A stretch of DNA of 35,278 bases. Source: an uncultured Flavobacteriales bacterium (GTDB lineage: Bacteria > Bacteroidota > Bacteroidia > Flavobacteriales_G > Salibacteraceae). The notes under the pieces were generated by a model. That model worked only from the letters and a program-made list of their open reading frames with translations. It did no database searches and had not been told where the DNA came from. Positions 1 to 8,503 of the stretch are shown here, piece after piece; position 1 is the stretch's first letter, and every line of letters starts with the position of its first letter. The stretch spans positions 1 through 35,278 of the forward strand of contig CALKOP010000097.1 in NCBI GenBank assembly GCA_938091155.1, given 5' to 3'. The position numbers were made by a program, and so were the translations under genes.

Positions 1-107
1 ATTGATGTCAATTTATGAATAGTACCGCCACAACCCAATTCACCATCGTCTGTGTGTGGGGCTAAAACTAGTATGGTATCAAAGGCTGCTAGTGCTGATA
101 TATTCAT
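1..107 (-). CDS. PIG-L family deacetylase (N-terminal fragment, runs off window)
   Basis: This gene is missing from the ORF track because only 35 codons lie in the window. Reading the minus strand from the ATG at 107 gives a hydrophobic strand followed by APHTDDGELGCGGT, which matches the metal-binding signature of the PIG-L/LmbE family (usual form PHPDDxxLxxGG). Family members are zinc enzymes that remove the acetyl group from N-acetyl amino sugars or related amides. The start overlaps the end of the upstream formyltransferase gene by 29 bases in a different frame, which implies coupled translation. The substrate cannot be told from the fragment. The family call is firm on the motif; the rest of the protein, including the downstream catalytic His, is outside the window. 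Confidence 0.85.
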   Translation of the reverse strand, partial: MNISALAAFDTILVLAPHTDDGELGCGGTIHKLTS

Positions 108-1359
108 ATTCTGTATCGAAATGGTGATAAACGTCCGTAAAAGTAAGTTGCTCTGCTCCGCATCTTATAATTTCTTGTGAAATATCCTCAAGACTTTCTT
201 CTTTGGAGAATACTAATGGAATGAAAATATCTCTATTTTCTTGGACAGCGCGCAAGGATCCATCAATGAAGAGGTCATTAATTGAATTTATCTGTGTGAT
301 ACAGATTGCAGGAATCTCGAGTAGTCCGTTTTCATACCTAAATGGTTGAATTATAGTTTTATCAGCTTCCCAATGCATTATTGGTTTAATGTTTGAAACT
401 GAAAATAGGATTGCTCCGTTCATAAAAACGTCATGCACAGGATACATTCTGTTTAGGGCTAAGTTGACTTTAATACCTTCATTTTTAATGTCCATTATGA
501 GCTCCTTAATCTCGTTTCGTAAATCTTTATTTCCGATTCCATCTAATCTATATTTTAAATTGGTTCCATTTAGCGTGATCGATTTCAAATTGGATTCCAA
601 GACAAAGTATGCTTTGGGTTTTTCGCCCAAAAGATTCGGGCTATTTCGAAATGCCCGAAAAGGAGGAAAGGTCAAGGCTCTTTTAAATCGGCTTTGCTGG
701 TTTAGATCCCAATCCAAACTAATCTGTCCACCAAATGGTTCGCCCCGAGGATGGTATGTTGCCTTGTCTTCTTTTTGATCAATAAGTTTGAGTGTTCCAC
801 TAGCATAGAGTGGCAGTGTATCCTGAAATAACAAAATGCCTGCAGCACATACCTTATTATAAAGGGCGCCCGCAGTGTCTTCGGGATCAATAGGGACTTT
901 TATTTGACTAACAATTGGGCCATTGTCAACACCAGCGTGCATTCTGTGAATCGTTAAACCAGTAAATTTCTGACCTCGAATCAATGACCAGGGAATTGGT
1001 CTAGAACCTCGATTAAATGGTAGGTAGGCTGTATGAAGATTGAAAATGCCTAACCTAGGAATATTTAAAACATCCTGTCTAATGATCTGTCCCCAAAAAC
1101 AACTAAATATTACTTCTAATTTTAATGCTCTGAGTAATTCCTTACATATTTCTGAATTCACATTAATCCCTTCGTGAACAGGTATCTGAAGCTTTTCAGC
1201 TTCTTCATGCAATGATTTATGTCCAAGTTGTTCATGCCAAACCTTCATTTCAGGTTCCAAATCACGAGTAATCACTCCAAGTACTTCATGGCCTTGATCG
1301 ACTAGACAGCGTAAGACGCCTATACTCAAATTCTTACTCCCAATTACAAATGTTCTCAT
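79..1359 (-). CDS. Formyltransferase-family protein with extra C-terminal region
   Basis: The first ~215 residues are a formyltransferase fold as in methionyl-tRNA formyltransferase and sugar N-formyltransferases (ArnA N-domain, WlaRD, QdtF). The catalytic triad is visible: N107 and H109 in FNLHTAYLPFNRG, and D145 in HAGVDNGPIV. Such enzymes move a formyl group from N10-formyl-tetrahydrofolate to an amine. The usual Fmt tRNA-binding C-domain is not apparent. Instead residues ~250-426 carry a different region with PFRYENGLLEIP (339-350), which faintly recalls the later part of NodB/polysaccharide deacetylase domains, but no TFDDG metal motif is present. The start ATG overlaps the stop of the glycosyltransferase gene (ATGA), and the 3' end overlaps a PIG-L deacetylase. 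A role on a cell-surface amino sugar is inferred from these neighbours; a housekeeping Fmt role is unlikely. Confidence 0.8.
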   Translation of the reverse strand: MRTFVIGSKNLSIGVLRCLVDQGHEVLGVITRDLEPEMKVWHEQLGHKSLHEEAEKLQIPVHEGINVNSEICKELLRALKLEVIFSCFWGQIIRQDVLNIPRLGIFNLHTAYLPFNRGSRPIPWSLIRGQKFTGLTIHRMHAGVDNGPIVSQIKVPIDPEDTAGALYNKVCAAGILLFQDTLPLYASGTLKLIDQKEDKATYHPRGEPFGGQISLDWDLNQQSRFKRALTFPPFRAFRNSPNLLGEKPKAYFVLESNLKSITLNGTNLKYRLDGIGNKDLRNEIKELIMDIKNEGIKVNLALNRMYPVHDVFMNGAILFSVSNIKPIMHWEADKTIIQPFRYENGLLEIPAICITQINSINDLFIDGSLRAVQENRDIFIPLVFSKEESLEDISQEIIRCGAEQLTFTDVYHHFDTEYEYISTSSL

Positions 1360-2660
1360 TCCGAATCGATGATCATGTTCATGGTGTCGCTCAAGGATTT
1401 TGCTAAGCCTTGGCGACTGTATTCCTTGTATTGTTCGTTACCAACTTGTTGTAAACTGTGCGATTGTTCAGCCTCTTTTACAATGGACGCTAAGAACAAT
1501 CGAATTCCATCAACATCATCATAGTTCAACATTTGGCTATGTTCTGCTTTTTCCAAAATTTCAGCGGCATTACCATCAATGGGGCCAAGACTTAGAATGG
1601 GTCTTCGAGTCGCCAGATACTCAAATATTTTTCCGGTGAGAATGAGTTTGTTCCCAGAGCTTTGTGGTATTGGCAACAGAAGAGCGTCAGCTTGCTGCAT
1701 AATTTCCACAGCCTCTTTGTGTGCTACAAAAGGATGGAATTCCAACATTTCTCTTATGTCAGATTCATGAATTGACTTTCTGATTTCTTCGTGTACGCTG
1801 CCCGCAAGACACAGTCTAAACGCAGATTTGAAATTTTCGTCTTGCCCTAGCTGTGAAATAGCCTTCCAGAGGCCGGGCATATTTTGATTTGCCTTCAGGT
1901 TTCCTGCATAGGATAACCGCACTAGACTATCAAGTTTAGTAGTTGAGTGGGCTTCGAAATCTTCTGAATCATATCCATTTGGTATGCATATTATCTTCTT
2001 TGCTCTTGAGGAGAATTCGCTTTCCATTCCTGGAGTAGTGACTAAAAGTACATTGCAGTTGGAGACTACATGATTTTCAAATAATTCATCTTTCTTTTTA
2101 CTAGCATCGGTTCGGTTTAGCAATGCATTGTAATAGATTGTAGTCCATGGATCCCTAAAATCTGCCATCCATGGAATTCCGAATTCTTTGTTAAGCCGTT
2201 GTCCGATCAGGTGCGTGCTATGCGGTGGTCCGGTAGTAATAATAATATCAGGTTTATCAGTTTTTATCTGCTTTATGGCTGCGCCCAAGGCATATTTATT
2301 CCAACCTAGGCGTGCATCGGGAATAAAATAATTAGCCCTAATATAGTTTGCAAATCGTGAAAACTTAATTTGCTTATTTTTTATGCTTCCAAGACCAACC
2401 TCTACCGATTTCCCCTTTTTTCCTCTTAATAGGTTATAAATAGCAAAAGGTTCAAACGTGTCGGTTTTGATGATTTTCATGTCATCTGGCACATCCTTTT
2501 CCAGTGAGTAATCGGTATAGGGATAGCTGCCATTTCGGACAGTTATTACTGTAGGTATCCAGCCATTTTCAGGCAAGTATTTGCAAAACTTAAGCCAACG
2601 CTGGACTCCAGGGCCAGATCCAGGGGGCCAATAATAGGTTAGAATTAGGGCCTTTTTCAA
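1356..2660 (-). CDS. Glycosyltransferase, GT4-like
   Basis: A 434-residue GT-B fold glycosyltransferase. The N-terminus MKKALILTYYWPPGSGPGVQ is the form common in Bacteroidota GT4-type enzymes, and the C-terminal donor-binding half shows GKIFEYLATRRPILSLGP followed by an acidic residue, like the E-x7-E donor site. It would add a sugar to a growing surface glycan on the cytoplasmic face. The start is TTG, not ATG: its TTGA overlaps the TGA stop of the YfhO-like gene, and the family N-terminus begins exactly here. Its own stop overlaps the next start (ATGA). Donor and acceptor sugars cannot be deduced. It is probably translationally coupled to both neighbours. Confidence 0.85.
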   Translation of the reverse strand: MKKALILTYYWPPGSGPGVQRWLKFCKYLPENGWIPTVITVRNGSYPYTDYSLEKDVPDDMKIIKTDTFEPFAIYNLLRGKKGKSVEVGLGSIKNKQIKFSRFANYIRANYFIPDARLGWNKYALGAAIKQIKTDKPDIIITTGPPHSTHLIGQRLNKEFGIPWMADFRDPWTTIYYNALLNRTDASKKKDELFENHVVSNCNVLLVTTPGMESEFSSRAKKIICIPNGYDSEDFEAHSTTKLDSLVRLSYAGNLKANQNMPGLWKAISQLGQDENFKSAFRLCLAGSVHEEIRKSIHESDIREMLEFHPFVAHKEAVEIMQQADALLLPIPQSSGNKLILTGKIFEYLATRRPILSLGPIDGNAAEILEKAEHSQMLNYDDVDGIRLFLASIVKEAEQSHSLQQVGNEQYKEYSRQGLAKSLSDTMNMIIDSE

Positions 2661-5155
2661 GCTTCTGTTTTATTGTTGTTTTTTGTTTTGTTCTTGAATA
2701 AAAAGTAAAACATTCCCCCAGCAAATAGTAAAAATATGGCTGAGCCCGCAAGCGAAATATTCTCGCCTACCGCATATGATGATGGCGCAAAGACCATTTC
2801 AATTTTATGCTTCCCAGCTGGAATTTTGAGAGCTCGAAGGATATAGTTTGCACGATAAATGGGTACTTCATTTCCATCAATAAATGCCTTCCAGCCGACT
2901 GTGTAGTACACTTCAGAAAACACTCCAAGGCCATTGGCCGAGTTGTTTGATTCATATTCTAATCGGTTAGGATCGAACGAGGTAAGCGCAATACTTGAAT
3001 TTGATGGTTTCGAAATTGAGTAGTTGAAAAGATCTGCCTCAAACTCCTTGTGAATTATTGCTGTTTCTAATGGGTCAATGTCTGAAATTGCGGCCATCTC
3101 TTCGTCATGACTAGATACAGGTTTAACGCTATTCACGAACCATGCGTTACCACATGCCGTTGGGTTCTCTGCAACACCTTGAGCATTTTTTTGAACGATG
3201 TAATACTTCGTGTTTAGCATGTTGTATGCAGTCATCGTTCTACTCACGGCTGGGTTCATTTTTAGGCCGTCCTGTCCTTGGAGAATTGCTTTATTAATGA
3301 TTTGTAATTGAGTACCCAATTGGTTCTCGATCATATCCTGATAGCGCTGGATTTTAGCAGCATGATGTCCACCAATATTTTCGTGATAATAGCAAGTCAA
3401 GCCATCTGTCCAGGGGTTTCCTAATAAGCTCAGCACTCGATAATGAGGGTCCTTATCGCTTAGGATAACTTGGTCTGCTGGACTTGGCGCATATTGCTTT
3501 TCATATTGTTTTTCAACTATGAAGGAGGCTTCATTTAGATATCGTTTACTGACTCGCCACATATCACCTATTGTAATTAGGGCAAGTAGCATCAATACAT
3601 AAGAAAACTTAAGTTTTCCTTTAATGTATATCCAAATTGACCCAGCACAAATGGCCATAATTACAGTAGATAGCATCCAGTCGCTCATATAGAGTGATTT
3701 CCGGTCAGCTAGCAATGCTTCAAATAATTGTGGATTATTCCAGGGTTTTTGGCTTTGAAGCTTGACGTCTCCAGGTCCCATCCAGTCGTTGGTTAATCCA
3801 TAGAGAAGCAACAAAAGCATCAATCCACCTGAAGTGTATATGGCTAGCTTGACGCCTTTTAGAAATTTCTCTTTATCTAAATCTTTAGAAAAAGCTTTTG
3901 ATAGCGCCAACATTCCTAAGGCAGGAATCGAAATGCCCGCCATGGCTAGAGCCATACTTGGAGTACGGAACTTGTTATACAATGGAAAGTAATCGAATAA
4001 AAAATAGGTGAAGAAGCTAAAGTGCCTACCCCAAGCGATAAAGAATGAGAGTACTACAACTGCCAGCAGCCAGACTTTTATTTTATCATTAACTACAAAA
4101 AGTGAAAGGATGAAGAGAAATATGAAAGCTGCTCCAAAGTATATTACACCTTGAAGGAAGGGCTGGTCACCAATGTATGTTGGAGCCATCAGGGGTTGAT
4201 TTCTGCGTTGTTTTCCAACTAGTTCAGCTACGGCTCCATCTTCTGGTAATTCTTCAGCACTGGCTCCTCCCATAAATGCAGGAACAACAACACAAAATGA
4301 TTCCATTACACCATGTGACCAAGAAAATGCATAGCTCCGATCGAGCCCTCCAGCGTCTTTGTCAGATTTAGAAGATAGAATTTTCTTACCACCTCTAATG
4401 GTCTCTTGACTGTGTTCATATACATTGTAAACCTTACTGAAATTTGGTATAAAACCAAGAATACCAGCGAGTACCAAAACGGTTACGGTCTTGCCATATT
4501 CTGGCAGCGCCTTTTCCTTGATTGCGAAAATCAAGTAGATAATTCCGGCAAGGATGCTGCTTAATAGGAAGTAGTATACAATTTGGTAATGATTAGCACT
4601 TATTAATAAACCAACAAACAAAGCAGTTAAGACCCCGCCAATGAACCGTTTACCATTGAATGCAAGCGCAACGGATCCCATCGCTGGAGCCAAGTATGCT
4701 ATGCTTAACACCTTGGTATTATGACCCGCCATTATGGATGATAAAAGATTGGATGATAATCCATATGCAATTGCTGCGATCATTGCGACCCAAGGATTCA
4801 TACCCAATAAGAGGAGTAAAATGTAGAAACCAATACAACTAGCAATAATGAGATTTACGCCTCTTGGGAAAAGTGAAATGGAACGACCAATCCCACGCAT
4901 AATATTCGTCTTGAATTTTGCGTCAATATTAAACGTGCTCATTCCACTAAAAACTCGACTTGTCCAAAGCGTTTCTTTGCCTTCTTTTCTTAACTCTTGA
5001 GATTCATGTGCTTGTGCCTTGTGCTTAACTATATCACTTTGCACAAGTGTTTTTCCATCTATTACTGGAGAGCAATAGATAAATGCGGCAACTATTATCG
5101 ATATAACGGCAACCACATGTGGAAGCATCGATTTTAAGTCAAGTCCATTTAGCAT
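2657..5155 (-). CDS. YfhO family multi-spanning membrane protein
   Basis: An 832-residue inner-membrane protein with a first transmembrane helix at ~12-30, then a long periplasmic loop containing QSDIVKHKAQ, followed by about ten further hydrophobic helices and a soluble C-terminal domain before a last helix near 805-825 and a lysine-rich tail. This layout matches the YfhO family (GT-C-like proteins; the Bacillus member assists glycosylation of lipoteichoic acid). In Bacteroidota such proteins are common and mostly uncharacterised. It heads a run of overlapping genes for a glycosyltransferase, a formyltransferase and a PIG-L deacetylase, so a part in building or decorating an envelope glycan is likely (inference). 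The 89 bases upstream separate it from DUF4834 and show no clear promoter. Confidence 0.85.
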   Translation of the reverse strand: MLNGLDLKSMLPHVVAVISIIVAAFIYCSPVIDGKTLVQSDIVKHKAQAHESQELRKEGKETLWTSRVFSGMSTFNIDAKFKTNIMRGIGRSISLFPRGVNLIIASCIGFYILLLLLGMNPWVAMIAAIAYGLSSNLLSSIMAGHNTKVLSIAYLAPAMGSVALAFNGKRFIGGVLTALFVGLLISANHYQIVYYFLLSSILAGIIYLIFAIKEKALPEYGKTVTVLVLAGILGFIPNFSKVYNVYEHSQETIRGGKKILSSKSDKDAGGLDRSYAFSWSHGVMESFCVVVPAFMGGASAEELPEDGAVAELVGKQRRNQPLMAPTYIGDQPFLQGVIYFGAAFIFLFILSLFVVNDKIKVWLLAVVVLSFFIAWGRHFSFFTYFLFDYFPLYNKFRTPSMALAMAGISIPALGMLALSKAFSKDLDKEKFLKGVKLAIYTSGGLMLLLLLYGLTNDWMGPGDVKLQSQKPWNNPQLFEALLADRKSLYMSDWMLSTVIMAICAGSIWIYIKGKLKFSYVLMLLALITIGDMWRVSKRYLNEASFIVEKQYEKQYAPSPADQVILSDKDPHYRVLSLLGNPWTDGLTCYYHENIGGHHAAKIQRYQDMIENQLGTQLQIINKAILQGQDGLKMNPAVSRTMTAYNMLNTKYYIVQKNAQGVAENPTACGNAWFVNSVKPVSSHDEEMAAISDIDPLETAIIHKEFEADLFNYSISKPSNSSIALTSFDPNRLEYESNNSANGLGVFSEVYYTVGWKAFIDGNEVPIYRANYILRALKIPAGKHKIEMVFAPSSYAVGENISLAGSAIFLLFAGGMFYFLFKNKTKNNNKTEA

Positions 5156-5244
5156 ACGTTCTTTTTTAAGTTGGATTTAGAATCCGTTGGTTCAATGATA
5201 ATCATGTATTTCCAATCTTCGAAAAAGCAAAGAAATCACCTGTG

Positions 5245-5499
5245 CTAGTCTACCTCTTCAAAATCAATATAATCATCGGTTTTTGAATTCGATGATCCGT
5301 TTTGGTTTGATTTAAGACGAATTTCAGTATCGCCTTTTTGGTAAATCTTCTGACCTTGACTCTTCTCCTTCATTTTTTCCTCCATGTTCTTAGATGCTTT
5401 TTTTACAACATACAGACCAAGCATAGGAAGGATGTAGCGTACAATCAGTCTAAATGAAAGTACAGTAGCAAGAATTACAGCGATGAGTTTCAGAATCAT
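5245..5499 (-). CDS. DUF4834 family small membrane protein
   Basis: An 84-residue protein with one N-terminal transmembrane segment (about residues 3-33) followed by a charged, lysine- and glutamate-rich cytoplasmic tail ending in DDYIDFEEVD. Helix plus acidic tail is the typical form of DUF4834, a Bacteroidota family of unknown function. The ATG follows the carB stop directly (TAA then ATG), so the two are almost certainly cotranscribed. No catalytic motif is seen. The family call is by overall form and is fairly sure; no function is proposed. Confidence 0.75.
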   Translation of the reverse strand: MILKLIAVILATVLSFRLIVRYILPMLGLYVVKKASKNMEEKMKEKSQGQKIYQKGDTEIRLKSNQNGSSNSKTDDYIDFEEVD

Positions 5500-8319
5500 T
5501 TATCGAGATAAGTAAAGATTTCTCTCTCCATAGATCTTCTTGAAGTATTCATCCTTCAAGTCTTTTATGAAATAAATGGACTCACCAGTAGATTTCATTT
5601 CCGGGCCTAGCTCTTTGGCAACTTCAGGAAATTTATCAAAAGAGAAAACAGGCAGCTTAATGGCATAACCTTCTTTGTGTGGTTTGAAATTAAAGTCCTT
5701 AATCTTCTTTTCTCCGAGCATCACTTTCGTGGCGTAATTCACGTATGGTTCGCGATATGCTTTCGCTATAAATGGAACTGTTCGCGATGCTCTCGGATTT
5801 GCCTCAATGACGTATACAATTTCATCTTTAACGGCAAACTGAATGTTGATGAGTCCAACAGTTTCCAGTTCGACAGCAATTTTCTTTGAATACGCTTCAA
5901 TTTGATGCATGACCGAATCACTCAAATCAAATGCTGGAAGCACTGCATTTGAGTCTCCAGAATGGATTCCTGCGGGTTCAATGTGTTCCATTATGCCTAT
6001 AATGTAAACATCCTCCCCATCGCAAATAGCATCTGCTTCAGCTTCAATCGCACCTTCTAGGAAATGGTCAAGGAGTACATTGTTATCTGGCATGTCACGA
6101 AATATATTAATCACGTGTTTTTCTAATTCGTCTTCGTTTATCACGATTTTCATTCCCTGACCTCCTAATACATAGCTGGGTCTTACCAATAGCGGATATC
6201 CTAATTCACGACTCAATTCAATAGCATCTTGAGCAGTTTCTACAGCACCGTATTTTGGATATGGAATATCCAGGGCCTTAAGTCTGTCTGAAAAGCGACC
6301 TCGGTCCTCTGCTAGGTCCAATGCCTTATAGCTAGTTCCGATTACCTTGATACCATGTCTGTCTAGCTTTTCGGCTAGTTTCAAGGCGGTTTGGCCACCC
6401 AACTGAACAATGACTCCTTCTGGTTGCTCGTGCTCAATAATGTCGTAGATATGTTCCCAGAATACAGGCTCAAAATAGAGCTTGTCGGCAGTGTCAAAGT
6501 CGGTCGATACGGTCTCTGGATTACAGTTAATCATGATTGTTTCATAACCGCATTCTTTTGCAGCTAAAACCCCGTGTACGCAGCAATAATCAAACTCAAT
6601 TCCCTGGCCAATTCTATTTGGTCCTGATCCTAGGACAATGATTTTCTTTTTGTCGGATTTAACGCTTTCGTTTTCGCCTTCAAAAGTTGAATAGTAGTAA
6701 GGTGTTTGCGCTTCAAACTCAGCCGCACAAGTATCTACTAGTTTGTAGACACGTTTTACTCCTAATTCATTTCGCTTCGCCCTTACTTGACTTTCCAGGC
6801 AATTCATTACATGTGCAATTTGTCTATCGGCATATCCTCGTTGTTTAGCATCATACAACAAGTCTCTGGATAAGGTTTCAAGTGTATACTTACCCAATTC
6901 ACGTTCAATACTGATTAGTTCATCAATTTGATGCAAGAACCATGGGTCGATTTTAGTCTTGTCGTATATGGTTGCAAATGGAATTCCAAGTTTAACAGCA
7001 TCATATATATGGAAGAGTCTATTCCAGCTAGGATGCGCAAGACTGTCTAAAATCTGGTCTTGGTCTTTCAATTCCTTGCCATCTGCTCCTAGGCCATTTC
7101 TTCGTATTTCAAGAGATTGACATGCTTTTTGCAGCGCTTCTTGGAAGGATCGACCTATGCCCATAACCTCACCTACGGATTTCATTTGTAGGCCAAGTTC
7201 TCTGTCTGCTCCTTTGAATTTGTCAAAATTCCAGCGAGGAATTTTAACGATCACATAGTCAAGTGTCGGTTCAAAAAATGCGGAAGTATTGCCAGTTATT
7301 TGGTTTTTTAATTCATCTAGATTGTATCCAATGGCCAATTTAGCGGCCACTTTTGCAATTGGATAACCCGTTGCTTTTGATGCAAGTGCGGAAGATCTAC
7401 TAACACGAGGATTTATCTCAATGGCAATGATATCCTCTTTCTCATCTGGGCTTACTGCAAACTGAACATTGCAACCACCAGCAAAATCGCCAATCGAACG
7501 CATCATTTTGATGGCCATGTCGCGCATTTTTTGGTACGTGCGATCCGAAAGCGTCATGGCAGGTGCAACCGTAATGGAGTCACCAGTGTGAATACCCATC
7601 GGATCCATGTTTTCGACTGAACAGATTATAACCACGTTGTCATTATTGTCTCTCAGTAATTCAAGCTCAAATTCTTTCCAGCCAAATAGAGCCTTATCTA
7701 TTAATACTTCATGAATTGGCGAAGCGTGCAAACCTCGTTCAAGCAATTTATCGAAATCTTCCTTTTTTCTAACAAAAGAGGCGCCTGTGCCACCTAAGGT
7801 AAAGGATGGACGAATTACCAGTGGAATTCCGAATTTCTGAGCGATTTCCTTTCCTTCCAGAAAAGATCGGGCAATTCCCGAAGGAGCATAACCGATGTCA
7901 ATTCTATCCAGAAGCTGTCTGAATTTTTCGCGATCCTCAGTAATTTCAATAGCGTCAATATCAACACCAATTAGACGTACATTAAACTCTTCCCACAAGC
8001 CTTGTTTGTCACACTCAATTGCCAAGTTTAGGGCAGTTTGTCCACCCATTGTTGGTAGCACCGCATCAATTTGAGGCTGTTCCTGAAGAATGGTTCTAAT
8101 CGATTTAGGGTCGAGAGGCAGCAGATACACGTTATCAGCCGTTACAGGATCAGTCATGATCGTAGCCGGGTTGCTATTGATCAAGGTGACTTCAATACCT
8201 TCTTCACGGAGTGACTTAGAGGCTTGAGATCCACTATAATCAAACTCACATGCTTGACCGATGATAATTGGGCCGCTTCCTATGATTAGGACGGATTTTA
8301 TAGATGTGTCTTTTGGCAT
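5500..8319 (-). CDS. carB: Carbamoyl-phosphate synthase large subunit
   Basis: CarB makes carbamoyl phosphate from bicarbonate, ammonia (tunnelled from CarA) and two ATP, for arginine and pyrimidine synthesis. The 939 residues show the tandem synthetase layout: the first ATP-grasp unit starts at SVLIIGSGPIIIGQACEFDYSGSQA and the second at IIVLGSGPNRIGQGIEFDY, with matching GGQTALNLA and GGQTALKLA loops and paired metal-binding INPRVSRSSA and ANPRASRT motifs. The protein ends just after the second ATP-grasp unit. The E. coli enzyme has about 1073 residues with a C-terminal MGS-like allosteric domain, which is absent here, as in many Bacteroidota. Control by UMP or ornithine through that domain should therefore be lacking. 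carA is not in the window. A TACCTTCG box lies 34 bases upstream. Confidence 0.97.
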   Translation of the reverse strand: MPKDTSIKSVLIIGSGPIIIGQACEFDYSGSQASKSLREEGIEVTLINSNPATIMTDPVTADNVYLLPLDPKSIRTILQEQPQIDAVLPTMGGQTALNLAIECDKQGLWEEFNVRLIGVDIDAIEITEDREKFRQLLDRIDIGYAPSGIARSFLEGKEIAQKFGIPLVIRPSFTLGGTGASFVRKKEDFDKLLERGLHASPIHEVLIDKALFGWKEFELELLRDNNDNVVIICSVENMDPMGIHTGDSITVAPAMTLSDRTYQKMRDMAIKMMRSIGDFAGGCNVQFAVSPDEKEDIIAIEINPRVSRSSALASKATGYPIAKVAAKLAIGYNLDELKNQITGNTSAFFEPTLDYVIVKIPRWNFDKFKGADRELGLQMKSVGEVMGIGRSFQEALQKACQSLEIRRNGLGADGKELKDQDQILDSLAHPSWNRLFHIYDAVKLGIPFATIYDKTKIDPWFLHQIDELISIERELGKYTLETLSRDLLYDAKQRGYADRQIAHVMNCLESQVRAKRNELGVKRVYKLVDTCAAEFEAQTPYYYSTFEGENESVKSDKKKIIVLGSGPNRIGQGIEFDYCCVHGVLAAKECGYETIMINCNPETVSTDFDTADKLYFEPVFWEHIYDIIEHEQPEGVIVQLGGQTALKLAEKLDRHGIKVIGTSYKALDLAEDRGRFSDRLKALDIPYPKYGAVETAQDAIELSRELGYPLLVRPSYVLGGQGMKIVINEDELEKHVINIFRDMPDNNVLLDHFLEGAIEAEADAICDGEDVYIIGIMEHIEPAGIHSGDSNAVLPAFDLSDSVMHQIEAYSKKIAVELETVGLINIQFAVKDEIVYVIEANPRASRTVPFIAKAYREPYVNYATKVMLGEKKIKDFNFKPHKEGYAIKLPVFSFDKFPEVAKELGPEMKSTGESIYFIKDLKDEYFKKIYGERNLYLSR

Positions 8320-8353
8320 AATTTTGTGCTATTTCGATTGAGCCAATCGTTGG

Positions 8354-8361
8354 CGAAGGTA
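8354..8361 (-). promoter_or_regulatory. Candidate -7 box for carB
   Basis: TACCTTCG on the minus strand fits TAnnTTCG, a one-base variant of the Bacteroidota -7 consensus TAnnTTTG, and similar boxes precede several other genes here. It sits 34 bases before the carB ATG. No convincing -33 TTTG element was found, so this is tentative. Confidence 0.35.
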
Positions 8362-8503
8362 GTCGCTGTAATCTTAAAAATGCCCTATCTTGATAACCTG
8401 TGGATTACTTGCTTTTTCCTGTTCATAAGTCATTCATCACGACCTTAAACCGTCTATCAATTTAGCTCTAAACTTTGCTTTTTTGAGCTTTACTTCGTTG
8501 ACA

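Noticed and set aside
389-778. 129-residue plus-strand ORF near the left edge
   Set aside because: It is antisense to the formyltransferase and has no recognisable features.
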